From positions 30,595,140-30,659,139 of the forward strand of contig CM030833.1 of the NCBI GenBank assembly GCA_018105865.1: a stretch of DNA of 64,000 bases, given 5' to 3'. Below are positions 1 to 17,099 of this stretch, one piece after another (the first letter of the stretch is position 1; each line of letters starts with the position of its first letter). The position numbers were made by a program, and so were the translations under genes. A model generated the notes under the pieces. The model was not told the DNA's origin and searched no databases. It saw nothing but the letters and a program-made list of their open reading frames with translations. Source of the stretch: Metaphire vulgaris (Eukaryota > Annelida > Clitellata > Crassiclitellata > Megascolecidae).

Positions 1-37
1 AGACAGACAGACAGGCAGACAGACAGACAGACAGAGA
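1..37. repeat. (AGAC)n microsatellite
   Basis: Tetranucleotide AGAC array with one interruption. It starts at the window edge, so its left end is not visible. Confidence 0.9.
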
Positions 38-1599
38 ATGTCAACCGGGTTGTCAGGATAATCATAAGATTGAGTGACTGTTTTTTATATATGTGTCTTT
101 TCTCTATGAAGATACCAAATGGACCAAAGGTCAAAAATGGTCAAAGTCTATGTCGAAGCACTGACCTGTGCTATTTGCATAATTTCTGTATGCATAGTCA
201 TATTTATGATCATTAAAATAATTTATTTAATCGGGAAAACGAGACAGAAGATGAATATCTAAAGACGCCATCGTCACTATTTACATTTAGACAAGGATGA
301 ATAATAATTAATCAACTGACCAATCACAACATCGATTAACTGCATTTACATAAATTATTCTAATTAATTCACAAGAGACCGTAAAACGAACCTCTGTAGA
401 CAATGTAGATATCGACAAAAATACTTTCAAATAATATTGATAGCACGTATTACCCAATGACACTAATGTGACGTCATCGACGTATTGTAAACAAATCAGT
501 CAACGATCATGTGACGTCATCATAGACATAACGAACCAATTCTTGTGCATTTTCTCCAAGTGGCGCTATAAAAACACTCGCCGTACACTCCTGCATTGGA
601 TTGTATTGTACGCTTTTCCGGTCATACTGCGATGTCTGTCACGCAGTAAACTGTGGTACTAGAAAGGAGCCTTGTTCCTTGGCAGTATTTAAGTACCCAC
701 TTCGATTAAACTCTGTCTAATGTCGCGTTGATGTGAATAAACAGGTGGGTGAAACACTCGAACATAACAAAGCATTGGAGAAAAACAAAAATCAAATGAA
801 ATTTCAACACAAATATTACGCTTTCATCAAAATTATTGTGACAATACACAACGCCCAGACCGATTGGAAGTTAACAACAACGAATAATATCACTAATAAT
901 CGTACAAGAAACAACAACAACAGCAACAAAAGAGCAGAGGAACTCCATAGTGAAGATATTGCAGATAGCATTCAATTGTTGGTCATCGAAGACATCAAAA
1001 GGAAAGAGAAACATTGAAAGGAAACACTTAACGAAAGAAACTACACGAAACACAAGGTAAATCGTACAGTACCGAATCATTTACTGCCTCTGCCTATACC
1101 CTATATGCATAGGCGGATTTTATTAATTCACGCCCCTGTGTTCGGGCGACAATTCGGAGCTGACGTCACGAAACAGACAATATGCTTTCTCCGAAGGGGT
1201 ATTAATACGCAGAAAAGGACTTGACCCAAAAAAATGACTAAGACTGTCACATACTTATTAATTAAACTGCGCTCGTGCAACCTGGGCATTTTCTAAACTG
1301 GATTTGATTTCCGAAGAAAAGTCGCGTCGCCCTCGGACGATTCCAATCGAAGGGATGTAAGGTTGTTCCCAGGTTCCAATGCGTTGACAGCTGCCATGAT
1401 TAGATCTGACAAACAGATGAGAGACTTGGAGCCACAGAGCGTCACTCCAAGTGCTCTGTGCTCCTCTCAGGGCGTCTCTGGCATTGGACACTCGCAGAAT
1501 TTGGCTTTTCCATTGAACTCCAATAGGAAAACGTCAGTCTAAATATTTATAGAACATTGCTTACGTCATATTTCTATTAATAGAGCTAACTGGTTTTTT
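38..1599. other. 3' flank of the Scr gene, no gene called
   Basis: AT-rich sequence downstream of the minus-strand Scr gene, expected to contain its 3' UTR. TTTATT at about 1118-1123 is a possible minus-strand AATAAA signal. GGCGCTATA at 562-570 is one copy of a motif dispersed through the window. A minus-strand open frame at 1258-1491 contains RDALRGA and SDALWLQ and weakly resembles a candidate exon at 8608-8706. I do not call it a gene. Confidence 0.5.
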
Positions 1600-3444
1600 T
1601 CAACACTTCGACTCCAATTGGTCGACCTGACCACCAATCAGATCGCAGGGTAGGGAATGAGGCGCAGCGCCTGAGACGCCGGAAATCTCGGTCTTGTTGT
1701 GCGCTTTGGTCATTCCAGACGATGAGGAGGAAGAGGAGGAGGAGGAGGAGGAGGAAGATGACGTCACCGCCGGATGTTCCTTCTTCCACTTCATGCGTCG
1801 ATTCTGGAACCAGATCTTGATCTGTCGCTCGGAGAGGTTGAGCACGTGGGCTATTTCGATGCGTCGTCTCCTGGAAAGATAGCGGTTGAAGTGGAACTCC
1901 TTTTCCAGTTCCAGGGTCTGGTGCCGAGTGTAGGAAGTGCGCGTCCTCTTGCTGTCTCCTTCAGCGCCATCTGCGAACACAAAGAGAAATCCTCGCCAAT
2001 GTAACCACTTCTATCCACTCCTCCTCCGCCTCCTCATCTTTTTCTTCCTCCTCCTCCTTCTCCTCCTCCCCTCTCCATACTTGGTTTCGGCCCCATCGAA
2101 CGATAAGCACAGCGTGTTACCCCAAAATACTGCGCTTAATCTAATTATCATAAACTTATATAGCGCCACTCCGTAATGCAGGGAAGTCTAGCCCGATGGC
2201 ACACCAAATCACAATTACCCTAGATCCGAGTCCAATCCAGAAGAGGACGATGATGACGACGACTAGGAGGAGGACAATGAAGAGGAAGACGAAGAGGAGG
2301 AAGAGAATGATGATTGGATTTTGATGATAGCAATGATGATGACGACGACGAAAGAAATTGTAACCATAATTGCTCTTCATCTGATGTCTACTAATAAAAA
2401 ACAATTTCAGTCCCCTTTGATTTAATGCAATTGGTACACTATGATGAAAAAGTGGCGCTATATGAATCTCTAAAACATGGCGCTAAGTCTAGTTTCTCCG
2501 AATCTATCGATTGGCAGCTGATAACAGATTTAAAGGGTGATGAAAATTTTCCAGAATTTCATTGATAATTTCCCTTCTCATTGTGACTCGTCTGTTTCCG
2601 ACCATTACTCACCCTCTTCTTAATGAGGGTGGAACATTTCGGTGTAACGTGTCCACCGTTCACCACCAAAGTCCTAACATTTGGTATTGGGGGAAGTCCG
2701 ACCCTATGTCACTGGGCTTCGGAAAATTCGACCACTTTTTTTTAGAGACACTTTACAACATAGTAACTCTTTTCATTTGACAGACATCTCTCGTTTCGTG
2801 TTGCAGCAGACGTTTTCCAGGGCCTGGCCCCGGGGCCAAGGGACCTGGTCCCGGGGCCAAGGGGCCTGGCCCGGGGACAAGGGGCCTGGTCTCGGGGTCG
2901 AGGGGCTAGCTCTGACCCAGCGTTTACTCAACGCCTAGGAGTGCATCGCTGTTTGGCAGGTGATGAGTCCAATGGTTGATTGGAAACAGTTTGGTACTGA
3001 ACGAGGAAGAGTGGAAAGAAAGAGACGCGTTGAAGGACGAATACCAGGTGGTGAATGGAGAGGAGGTAGGAGGCGGTGGAAACAGTCTGGAAGGACTTTT
3101 CCGTCCGTTGAAGGTCTACTCTTTGAAGGAAAAGCACAATAATCAACCGCAGATCAGTTTAGTCTCCGTTCTATAAGTATATGCCAGTGTTGCTTTTCAG
3201 CGAATCTTCCGCTTTGAAGGTCGACTGATCCAGACCCGCATTCGACAGATTCTACATAAATAATTGACGGGCTCAGGGGCAGGGCATAGGACACCCTAGA
3301 ATCCTCAATGCCCCGTCAGTAAATGGACCGATTGTCTGCGATAGAAATCCAATTCACGCCATTTTGCAACCGCATAATTATTTCTCATTTAATGCAGTTA
3401 AATTGTCAAAACCTAATCATTTACCATGGGAATGCAAAGGACAC

Positions 3445-3501
<57 letters not shown>

Positions 3502-5460
3502 GAGCAGTGAGGCGATACTATATATAATGTCCTATTGTATTAATTGTCACGTTGACCTCTGATAAAGCGTGCCTCGTTCTGAAATCGTAATTCCGTCGGT
3601 TTCTTTAAACGGCCGTTTGACATAAATGCGCTATAAAATTCTCCGTCAACGAGCTGCGTCGTCGCCTTTCCACCATCCGTTCTTCCCTCCCCCTCCTCTC
3701 TCCCCTCCCTCTCCCCAATGCTATGTGTCTAGAGGACGGGTTCACGTCGGTGCACGCAAATACCCTTTTTCGAAGGGTGGGCGGGGTGAGGGTGGTGGCC
3801 GACGACGAACGGAACAGTTGAAAAAGGAATGCCGACCGTAAGACTAATCAAGGTATAATTAATAGACGGAAGGATGGATGGATGAAGGGAGGAGAGAAGA
3901 CAGAAGAGGATGAATTAGTCTAATGGGTAGAAAAACAGATAATATTTGTATATAATTATGGGCGGCCATCGTCAAACTGTCGAAAATATCAAACAATTGA
4001 TTTCTCAAAAACAATAAATCGGATGACGAATAAGTGCCATAGATATGTGCCATGAAACGACTGACTCGCTCATCTCTATGCTAGTTTCGTTCAATACAGT
4101 GACTGCGCTAAATCAACGAGAAACCCGAGATGATGACGTCACTGTTTAGCTTGCTAGCTACGTCAGCGTCACGTGACATGCATTTTGAAGCAGGTGCAGG
4201 TTAAAAAAGAAATATATTTGCAAAATAAGAAAATAAGAAAGTAGATATCTACTAAATGTACGTAAATTACTGAAAAATAAGCGGTTAAGTGCAGTTGCAA
4301 TTATCTCGTTCACCTTAACTAAGATACAAAGTGCATTTTACAAAATGGCGCTATAGAAGTTTACGAATAACATACATAAGAGATGACCCGACCACAAATA
4401 CGCACAGCATTGCTGTATTCTATGTGTGCCATCGGCGTCTTAATTAATTAATGTCGTCCGTGAAATTAGACACCGGAATTTTACTAACTTAAAACAATTT
4501 TTAATCGTTGATTTAATTACATATTGAATTAAATATAGCTCTTGAAAAACCACGATATGCATCAAAGATTGTCACCAGGAAGAGGCAGGAAGACATAATG
4601 ACTAAATGACTAAATGACTAAATGACTAAATGACCGAAAATGACCGACTGGTCGATGGATGGATGGACGGACCCACCGTTTGTAGGATGAATGCGCTTCA
4701 TCCAAGGATAAACATGGTGCGTAGATCCACTTCCGGTCTGAGTCACGTGATGCTGCTGCCATTCTGCCCCCGGCATCACTGACGTGGGTGGGCCGTCGCC
4801 ATGGTTACTTTCGCCGTGGGAACTCAGTGGTGAAGAGCTCCTAGATGAATTGGGAGAGAGACTTCCGGTGCCAGTTCCTTCCGTTGCCCTGGGCGACATC
4901 GGTCCCTGGGGCAGCGCATCCGCCCTCTTGTTGCCTAGCAACGGTTGAGCGGTGATCGGGAATGAGTGTGACGTCTGATTATCTCGCGAGTGAAATTCTC
5001 TTTCCGACTGAACTTCCGGTTCCGTTCCCAGAATCCTCTGCCGTCCGTCCACGTGACTCGGGATCCTGTAGACGCCGTCTACCTGTGCGCTGACGCAATA
5101 GTCGTTGCCATAGGGATCCTGGGTGACTTCATACTCGAAACCCCTTGCGCTCCTGTAGACGTCCGTTTGCGTCACGTGACCGCATAATGAAGAACCGGAA
5201 ATGGAACTGGCGTTGATCGGTAGGTGGCGCGAGAAGTCGTTCGCTGCGTGCATCTTCAGAAAGCCTCCGTTGACACCCGCGTTGTTAAACACGAACCCAT
5301 GATAGGCCGATCCGTGCCCCATGGGGTACGCAGCACCGGAATAATCCTGGTACGGTACAGTCCCCATCTGCTGGTACTCGCGCATGTGCTGGTCCGCATC
5401 GTCACCACAGTTACCCGGAAAATAATAGTTACTGAAGGAGTTGACGTGATAGGAACTCAT
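1600..5460 (-). CDS. Scr: Hox5/Sex combs reduced homeodomain transcription factor
   Basis: A sequence-specific transcription factor that gives axial identity; nuclear. Two coding exons on the minus strand: exon 1 is 5460-4677 (donor G|GTGGGT, phase 1) and exon 2 is 1970-1600 (acceptor TTCGCAG). They join to 384 aa. Start chosen at 5460 because [16 protein letters not shown] matches the MSS(Y/F)..NS start of Hox4/5/6 proteins. The hexapeptide VYPWMKRIH is at residues 250-258 and binds TALE cofactors in this family. The homeodomain is residues 268-327 with KRTRTSYTR at its start and the invariant [13 protein letters not shown] helix 3. A serine run encoded by (TCC)n follows. RTSYTR and YPWMKR favour Scr/Hox5 over Dfd/Hox4 (usually RTAYTR, YPWMKK), and adjacency to Lox5 agrees. 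Substitutions RHQ, RYLS and [10 protein letters not shown] are unusual for the family. The 2.7 kb intron contains a GC-rich minisatellite and a TGTC array. Confidence 0.9.
2823..2905. repeat. GC-rich 21-bp minisatellite in the Scr intron
   Basis: Four imperfect units of 21, 21, 20 and 21 bp, each starting CCTGG and ending near (A/C)AAGGGG. Far richer in GC than its AT-rich surroundings. Confidence 0.85.
3444..3502. repeat. (TGTC)n microsatellite
   Basis: About 14 uninterrupted TGTC/CTGT units inside the Scr intron. Confidence 0.95.
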
Positions 5461-5827
5461 CGCCTTCACCTGACTCTCTCTGTCTAGAAGTGCATGTCCT
5501 CATTTACTTCGACGCCCGTATTTTCTCCACTTCGCAGCTTACGAGTATGTCAGGACAGTGGCGCCTTTTTCGACGGAATTAAATCGGGTCTCGTGACCAG
5601 ACGGCAGCCAATCGACGGACGCGTCGCTTCTCTCTCTCTCTTGTAGAGTGGAGTTGTTGATAATTATTATGATTAGCAGCGACTGCCTGTTTAATGTCTC
5701 TGCGCAGAGAGTCTCCATCCAGTTGACATTTCTTATTGGCAGCGTTCGTTGTGTCGGTGAGTTCGAGCGGTGCTTTCGTCTCTCTCTGCTCTTGCACCTG
5801 TTCTCCTTGTCGTAGATCTCTCTGTCG

Positions 5828-5828
<1 letters not shown>

Positions 5829-5859
<31 letters not shown>

Positions 5860-6041
5860 TGTCTCAGCAGAGGAGGCCTCCTCTGCCGCTCACCGTCGCC
5901 TCCTCCTCCTCCTCCTCCTCCTCGCATTCGTCTTCTCCGTCAGCCGTAAAAAACCTTCCGTTGGCAGACGGGCTACGACGGCTATGATTTGCGTGGCTAC
6001 GGCCCTAGTCGCGTCAGTCCCTCTGTCTGTCTGTCTGTCTG

Positions 6042-6083
<42 letters not shown>

Positions 6084-6211
6084 CCTCTGAGATCCTGCTC
6101 CTCTCAGGCGAACGCTTTGCTTAGGCCCCCGTCTCCAACCGACCGATCGCCTATTGGTCGACGTCGTCCCTACGAGGCCAACGGTTGGCTGTCCTCCTCA
6201 GAATCCGGATT

Positions 6212-6299
<88 letters not shown>

Positions 6300-6944
6300 G
6301 ACAGAGACAGAGACAGAGACAGAGACAGAGAGATAGTCTGTTTTAGGCAAACGATTCAAACGCCACAGAAACTTCGACTTTCTGTCTGTCTCCGTGTCTC
6401 TCTAAGTATCGTTCAGTGCAGAGGATGGGGTGGAGAAGGAGGAAGAGCAGGAGTAGGATGGAGGGAGGAGTGACTGAGTGAGTGGAGTGAGTGGGGAGTG
6501 GAATGGAAGCTGGGATGAAGATGATCGGTGGAGTAGGTGGAGAGGGTGGAAAATGATTGATGGTAACCATTCGTACACTGACTCTGGCGCTGGGGATACA
6601 GCGTCCGTCCGTCACCCACCCACCCACTCCCACCCACCCACCCCCCCACCCACCCACCCACCCCCACCCACCCACCCCACCCACCACACACCGGTGCCCC
6701 CACCATTTCCCCCTCCACGCAACCTCCGACTGCGTTATGTATTTATGTAAAATTGAACAGCAGGGTAATTGGACTGAGTTGCTCTCCATAGAGACACGCA
6801 TCGAATTAAAATACATTTCCATGCATAGATGACGTCATCTATATCGTGCATTGATCTCTTGATATGTCGACAGACAGTGAGACAGACAGTGTATCTATAA
6901 GTATTATACATATTATTTTAAATAATTATATATATATATATATA

Positions 6945-6992
<48 letters not shown>
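5829..6992. repeat. Belt of simple repeats upstream of Scr
   Basis: Successive arrays: (CCG)n at 5829-5859, (TCC)n near 5900-5925, (GTCT)n then (CT)n at 6018-6085, (GA)n running into (GACA) and (GAGACA) at 6216-6333, (CCCA)n at 6613-6690, (TA)n at 6927-6944 and (GA)n at 6945-6992. Long open frames here are repeat artefacts. Confidence 0.9.
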
Positions 6993-6997
<5 letters not shown>

Positions 6998-7470
6998 TTT
7001 GGTGGAATGGATTCTCGAAAAAAATCAATTCTGAGGAAAGAGATTCGAACTTTGGCCTCAGTCTGTGACCGAATGGGAGGGGGAGGGGGTGTTTAGAGGA
7101 AGTGATGAGGCTGAGACAGGAAGGGAGTGATGGATAGAGGGAATGAATGAAGGCAAATGAGGGAGGAGGAGGAAATCACTGACGTCATTTCAAATAATTT
7201 ATAACTGATTCAGTAGAAGTGTCTGTTTAGATTATGTGAATTCGTAATATTTGCTCACTTACTTACTTACAATTTCGTTGGTATCGTTGGATGTGGCGCT
7301 ATCGAAGTTTGGTGTTAGCGGATATAATTGGAAAATCAGTCAATTCGATGATTCTTCTGTTTGATTTCTCAGAGACTGTAATTGTCTTCGAATCCAATTG
7401 TCCCCTGCTTTGCCGTGGGCGATAATCGGAAGCGCAGAACTTTCAGGTTAATGCAGTTTTTAGACGGAGT

Positions 7471-7619
7471 GCATGGGCATCCACTGAAAATTTTTCCAGG
7501 GGGGTGCAAAACAAGGTTTTGTGACGACAGAAACAAGCAATTTTACTTTTTTCATGACTCCACAATTTTTCCAGGGGGTGCAATTGCACCCCCCTTTCGC
7601 CCCTCTCCGGACGCCCATG
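7471..7619. mobile_element. MITE with TIR CATGGGC(A/G)TCC, copy 1
   Basis: The left end GCATGGGCATCC and right end GGACGCCCATG are inverted repeats. The element is flanked by GACGGAGT at 7463-7470 and 7619-7626, a 7-8 bp target duplication (one G can belong to either side). The interior is a rough palindrome with two CCAGGGGG-TGCAA blocks. There is no transposase; it is a non-autonomous DNA transposon, possibly hAT-like from the duplication length. Related copies: 10778-10959 and 27360-27664. Confidence 0.8.
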
Positions 7620-7945
7620 ACGGAGTCACGTGTCAACGCCAATTTGCCGGCTGCAAAGGCAGAGCCAAGTACTGGATTCGGTGCGATTTAGACCCTTTAG
7701 CGATGGATGTCAATTTGAGAGTAAACTGCATTGGGTTTGACCATTGGCGTCAATCTGTAGTAAAAGTTGTGAGGGTCCACCTGTTGTCTCCACCTAACCA
7801 TTTTAGTATAATTCTTATTACTTATTACTAGTTATTAGTGTTCCAGAATATCATTTGCTGATAATATCTACGTGCATTATCTCTCCAGCACAACAATTTA
7901 TTAAATAATCGTACAACGGTACAATATAGATCTATTCAGTTTTTT

Positions 7946-7975
7946 GTGAGGGTCAAATGTCTTATTGACCCTCAC
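7946..7975. repeat. Perfect 11-bp hairpin
   Basis: GTGAGGGTCAA (7946-7956) and its exact reverse complement TTGACCCTCAC (7965-7975) surround an 8-base loop. GTGAGGGTCC at 7769 and ATGAGGGTCT near 7989 suggest decayed MITE sequence rather than an RNA gene. Confidence 0.6.
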
Positions 7976-8607
7976 AACCAAATTTTTTATGAGGGTCTGG
8001 ATCCCAGGATCCTCATGGGATCGGCGCCTATGGATTTGATAAACTGACTGTTGGCTGATTGACAGGTCTTCGCTTTGTTTATAATCTTTGCAATCGACGT
8101 CTTTTAAAAAGCATCGCATGTTTGATTTTTATGACAAAATGAATATAAAATGTCATAGATTCAGATTTGAAGGAGGTCTTTGATTGATTAATAAACTGAT
8201 ATGGAGGCGCTGGCCACTCAGCAGGGCATTAGGGGAGATTGTCCTACGCTTAGCTTCTCCTTGTATCTGTCCCATTCCAAGTATCTGTCTTAGAGGTTTG
8301 GATAACCTTTACTCTCGTTGGACTAAAGACCTCTTATATCTCGCAGCTGTGAATTAGTCTTATTTCGGTCAAAATACGGCTCAAATAGGGCAACATTCGA
8401 TATGCTTCTATTTCCAAGAGGTATCCAGTCGATAACTATCAGAGATCGAAATGTTTAGATCTTAGACACACAAATGATCCGGGTAACATAAAAAGTTAAT
8501 TTGTCAAAATCCCTCCAAAGACCCCGAATAGTGTTGATAGATTCGACGTCTTTTTGACCGTCCATAGGCGGGAGAATTCCTCTGGTATATTCACTCGATC
8601 TGTGTAA

Positions 8608-8706
8608 TTAATCTTCGTCTGTGGAGCTGATGTGTTGCCACAGAGCGTCTCTGATTTCGTCGATTCCCAGGATGACGTGTCTCCGAGCGTCTTTTATTTC
8701 CACTCC
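8608..8706 (-). other. Possible small terminal exon, unknown gene
   Basis: Reading minus strand, an acceptor-like GGATTACAG is followed by 32 codons and a TAA at 8608-8610. The peptide starts GVEIKDARRHVILG and ends WQHISSTDED, with a plausible helical pattern. I do not recognise it and see no partner exon. The pyrimidine tract is weak, so it may be chance. Confidence 0.2.
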
Positions 8707-9563
8707 CTGTAATCCAGAATCGGTCAGCGTAGTGTAACGGCGAATTCATATAGCGCCTGTATAGTCATTAGTCACGCGAATCGCGTGTATGGCCTATAAC
8801 TGAGAACTGCATGAATAGCGAAATTGCTTTCGATGAAGGCGGGATTTTGAGAGCTTACACTGTCACTGACCCAAGGACATGGAACAACAACACCCTATAT
8901 CACCCAACAACTACTGTTCCCAGTCGTGTAACTTTTGTCTAGAACAGCGGTGCAGCAGCAACCGCTCCAGTTGAGTTGTCGAAAGAGAAAGCCCTCCCCT
9001 CGCTCCCTCCTTCCCGTGGAGCAATAAGTGCTCGTCCAGTGTCGTCCTGCATTTGCTGAGTCAAACGATGACGCGGCGAATGACGACGACTCAGGTTAAA
9101 ATAACAGAGAAGAAACCGTTTCAATGTAAAGTCTGATATTTCACTGTCACAGATAATACCCGAACAATTACAGCAGACAATAGAAAAATGAAGCACGTTG
9201 ATTAAGTAGAGTGTAGAGTCAATTGATGTCCATAAAAATAGATGTTTAAATGGTAAATGACGAAAACTCACTTCAAAATTAATCTTTAAAATTCGCAAAT
9301 ATGACTGCATCAAACAAACATGACAAAACCTGAGAAAATTGAGCGGTCGGACATCTATGCTCTTCTCTCGTTTTAAAAGACTCTGGTCTTTCATCGAATA
9401 CACTTATACTTTCAATGCTAGATTGATCCATCCATCAAGTTCATCCATCTAACGTTAAATTGATTTCTGCTTGAAAATTTCACAATTTCAATTATAACAC
9501 ATTAAATAGATGTTCCTTTAGAAAGCCATCTGATTTGACTGATATAATGCATTGAGGCAGTTG

Positions 9564-9970
9564 GGGGCTGTCAATTAATTGACCCGACAATTTTTAGTAA
9601 ATTTTGAACCCCTCCACCTTGCCAACAACTGTCAAACGTTCAGTGACCCCCTATAATTATGTCAAAAACTTTTCACCCCGCCTAAGATCAGTGACGGGTC
9701 CTCTAAAAAGATTAGAAGGTATTTTATTTGACTGTGATGACCTTTTCCCCTTTTTGCTCACCAACTGTCAAAATGTGAAGCGATGACCTTTTTTGTTTGT
9801 CAGGTTTTTCGTTTGCAATAAATTGTATTCACGCAATTTCCTAGTTTTGATTATTTGCAAAATTGAAATAGTTTACGTCAACTTCTCTTGACCCCCTCTC
9901 TCCTGTCAACAACTGTCAAACTTTATCAAGCCCCGCCCTTGCTCGGTTGACGCAATTAATGGACAGCCCC
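9564..9970. mobile_element. MITE with 18-bp terminal inverted repeats
   Basis: GGGGCTGTCAATTAATTG at 9564-9581 matches the reverse complement of 9953-9970 at 17 of 18 positions. TTG flanks both sides, a possible 3-bp target duplication. The 407-bp interior carries several CAACTGTCAAA(A/C) subrepeats and no transposase. Superfamily undetermined. Confidence 0.7.
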
Positions 9971-10043
9971 TTGGCACATTTCGTTGCTGTCATATTTTCT
10001 ACAATGTCATGATATGAAACATGTCATGGCAAACGTGATTCGA

Positions 10044-12972
<2,929 letters not shown>

Positions 12973-13967
12973 TCATTGTCCGGCGTCTGTTGCGGTCAGT
13001 TTGTCCGGCAGCTGTTGGTCAGCGCTTGGTGTCTGCAGTCCGTTCTGTTTGCCTGTATCGACCTCACTGACCGCTGTTAACCGTTGATTTACCCGCTTCG
13101 CTGCATTCTGATGTCTGGGCGTGCCCTGGGCGCAGGGTCCCACCGACCAATGACCGCCGAGGTTAAGCCCCCCGTCTCATGTGGGCGGCAAACAGGTCGA
13201 AGGATCAGCGCCCCCTCCTCCTCCTTCACCCGGGGCTGCCGTTGTCTGCCCCTTTGACCAACGATGGATAAATGGAAAGGGGGGGTCAACGTAGGCCTAC
13301 ATTACCCGGACATAGAATCAGTTTTTGCCCCACAAAAACGATTACGCCGTGAATACGCTCTCTTTCAAACAGCGCACGCAGTTAACGTTACAAATGCGTT
13401 TCTCATCAACTTCTTACTAATCCTACTCAAATACGTCTAAATACACGTCATCACCTGCTGATGTCTCCTGTCTGTGTAGTTGTACGCTTATGAATGGCCA
13501 CACTGTATCTGAGGGGGTGGAATGTATCTTCACAAATCTTATATTTCCTTAAGATAGCTTAGCTAAGCGGTGTCATTGCCTTCCCCCAGAATATCTGTAC
13601 GCTTTTAACTCCTAGACCCCTCCCAATCGCACAAATATGACACTGCCAGTTTCCCTGCTGCATCGGAATTCTGCTAGATTTTGTCAGTTTGCAGGCAGTT
13701 CCACAAAATGTTCACACCATCTCTCGTTTAATTTCGGTGCTGAGTTGACGTTGTTCTGTTCGACGCATTTCCAATGGCACTGAAATTGCGTGACTCGTGA
13801 TGATGAGTCATCGCACGCTCAATGCTCTCGAAGTCTATGCGCTGGAATCATTATTCAGCCATCGAGACTTCATTCAACTTTAACCGATTGAATTAAACTT
13901 GTGCATCCTTTGTTCGATCCACCATCGACTGATGCCAAGTGCACTATAAGATGGCGCTATAGAAGTT

Positions 13968-13968
<1 letters not shown>

Positions 13969-14029
<61 letters not shown>
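13969..14029. repeat. (ACT)n microsatellite
   Basis: About 20 ACT/TAC units, directly after a GGCGCTATAGAAGTTC motif copy at 13953. Confidence 0.95.
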
Positions 14030-15125
14030 ATGTGTATTTATAATGTGTAATTTATAATTTATAATGTGTATTACTAAATTGTAATGCGTTCACGTAGTCT
14101 TTATGGATTACTACTAATCTTAACTTTACTAATAATAATACTACTACTACTAATAATAATAACTAATAATAATAGCATCTCTGTAATAATTAATAGCATG
14201 CGGTCTTTGCAATCACCGCTTTTGTCTCCAGTGATTATCAGCCAATTGCTCTTCCTTCGAAGTGCATTGTTTCCTCTGTCTGTATGTTCGTCTCTTTGTC
14301 TGTATCTCCGACTCTTTGTCCATGTGTTTGTATCTTTTTCTTTGCCTGTATGTCCGTCTCTTTGGCAATGCGTTTGTCTTTGTCTTTTTTGTCTACAATT
14401 TGTCTCTTTGTCTCTGGACATATTTTTCAATTTGTCATTTTCTGTCTACGTTTGTTTTAAATCTTTGCCCTTCAGCATTAATATACAGAACATTTTAAAC
14501 AGTTCACTGAAAATATATAATAAATGTCTGTTACTTGTATTCTTGTCTCCACATGTCCTTAGAATATCTCTTTGTCTGTTTGGAAGCTGTTCTGTTCTAT
14601 CGATGGAGGATCGTTGTACCAGTTGCTGCAGGCCCTTCAGTAAAGTGGTCCTAGGTCATATTAGGTGTTGTTGGATATTGCTGAGTCCATCTGTTCCAGT
14701 CGCTAGATGACCTGTCTCTCATGTCTTCAGAGATCTTGGACGGTCTCTGAAGGTGATCAAAATGGGGTTTATGACTATATATAGACTGAGTACATTGCAG
14801 GATCCACAGCCGACAGACAGCTGGGTTTTATTCCGTCAGGCTTATTCGATTGAAACTAGAAACTGCAAAACGAGAACACCCGTTTTGCCCAATTCCAACA
14901 CACTCTTCTGTATTGTATAGTTCTGGTCTGGATTAAGGAAAGTGCCTATCAACACATGTAACGCCAACACCAGTCTCGCTAAAAACTGAACTGTTATTTT
15001 AACTGAGTTGAATGTTATAATTTTGCTGAATATGATCTATGTTCTTATTGGGCGAACTTTGAACATTTGATAAAAATAAATGGCGAAACAAAACGATTCA
15101 GCTGCTCTCATTGTGCAGTGGTAGA

Positions 15126-15482
<357 letters not shown>

Positions 15483-16032
15483 GTATATATATAAATTTAT
15501 ATTTATGTATATATATACGGCCATAGCAATGTTTATAAGGAAATTATTATTCTCGTTGTACTGTATGCAAATGCAGAGCCGAAAGGCGGTCCTATTCAGC
15601 AGCAGGCCAGGGGTATCCTTTGCTAATGCATATTCAATTCGTTCTGCAAATGCAGCTCTTGTCTTTGATCTGTGCATCGTTGCCCTTATAAATGATTAAT
15701 TTGAAGTGAAAAATATTCGTCTTAAATCGCTTAAATATTTGCAGTCAACAAGATTCTTTATTAACATCACAAATCCGTCTTTATGTATACATTCTCAGGC
15801 TAAACAGACCCCGAATATATTTATAAATTCAAATGCACGTGCAGAAATTGTAATACTTTTTCTTCTCATATATAAACATTCTCAGTAAACTAAACAGATT
15901 CAGTTATATAAAGACAATTCTTAAGAATAATCATACATTCTACTTTTAGTATACTTTGACGAACAAGGTGCTGATGGTAATGAATACAAATAAACAAAAC
16001 TGAATAACGCTTAGAAATATAACACATAGGAA

Positions 16033-16330
<298 letters not shown>

Positions 16331-17099
16331 AAATGTTTACAAGATATTGCATTTTATTTCTACATAATAAAATATTCCATTTGACTGAAAATATTTTATT
16401 CTAATTGTAAAATGCACCCGGTTATTTAGTGTCCCAATGTCCTTTAAGTACTATTCAAAAATTACAAGAGTAGTTCTAATATTTTTCTAACCTACGAAAT
16501 TTTAGACGCTTAAATGTGGTGGCAGCTAGCAATTATTTTAGCTCATGGATTTATGATACACAAATATTTTATCATCCGCTAATTTTAAGAACAATCATCC
16601 ACTATGATACTATTGATAAATGCGCTATATATATACATACACGAGAATTTGCCTTTACCTATCTGCTTTAACTGTGACTGATATTGGGAATTCTCTTATA
16701 AGCTACATTTTCTGCATAAATAAAATTTAATGAATTCGAAATCTTTTGCTCTCTCTCAATTATTCACGCTCTGAAATAATTATTACTCTTTTAAAATTTT
16801 AAACTGCATAAAATATTTGATGCTTGTTTACTTTCGGTTTCATAATCTGGCACAATGTGTAACAGATGGCTATAAAAGAGGGTCGTTACTAATAGATACG
16901 GGCATTAATTAGTGTTATGCATGAATGCATGCGTGTGTATGGGTGTTGGAGGGCGAATGCTAAAACTTTTGGTAGTCTTGTATAGAAGCCTTATATTGGA
17001 TTATACGAGAGATTATTGAAAAATGTTTTACCGTCCCAGTCGCTATTAAGATATAAACTTAAACTTAGCACGATTTAAAGTGGCTTAGAAGGCATTACT

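Larger units (their letters stand above)
5461..10043. other. Scr-Lox5 intergenic region
   Basis: A 4.6 kb spacer between two Hox genes in the same orientation; it should carry the Scr promoter (near 5461-5900) and the Lox5 3' UTR. It holds a low-complexity belt (5829-6992), two inverted-repeat elements (7471-7619, 9564-9970), a perfect hairpin (7946-7975) and a possible small exon (8608-8706). I see no third homeobox and no miR-10-like sequence. Confidence 0.7.

Noticed and set aside
1..1599. miR-10, usually between Dfd and Scr
   Set aside because: I found no miR-10 seed/mature sequence on either strand; it may lie left of the window.
5461..5469. Upstream GTG start adding three residues to Scr
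   Set aside because: Not an [12 protein letters not shown] at 5460 matches the conserved Hox start.
14084..14710. 208-codon plus-strand frame rich in Leu, Ser and Cys
   Set aside because: T- and CTGT-rich low complexity, no splice context and no family resemblance.
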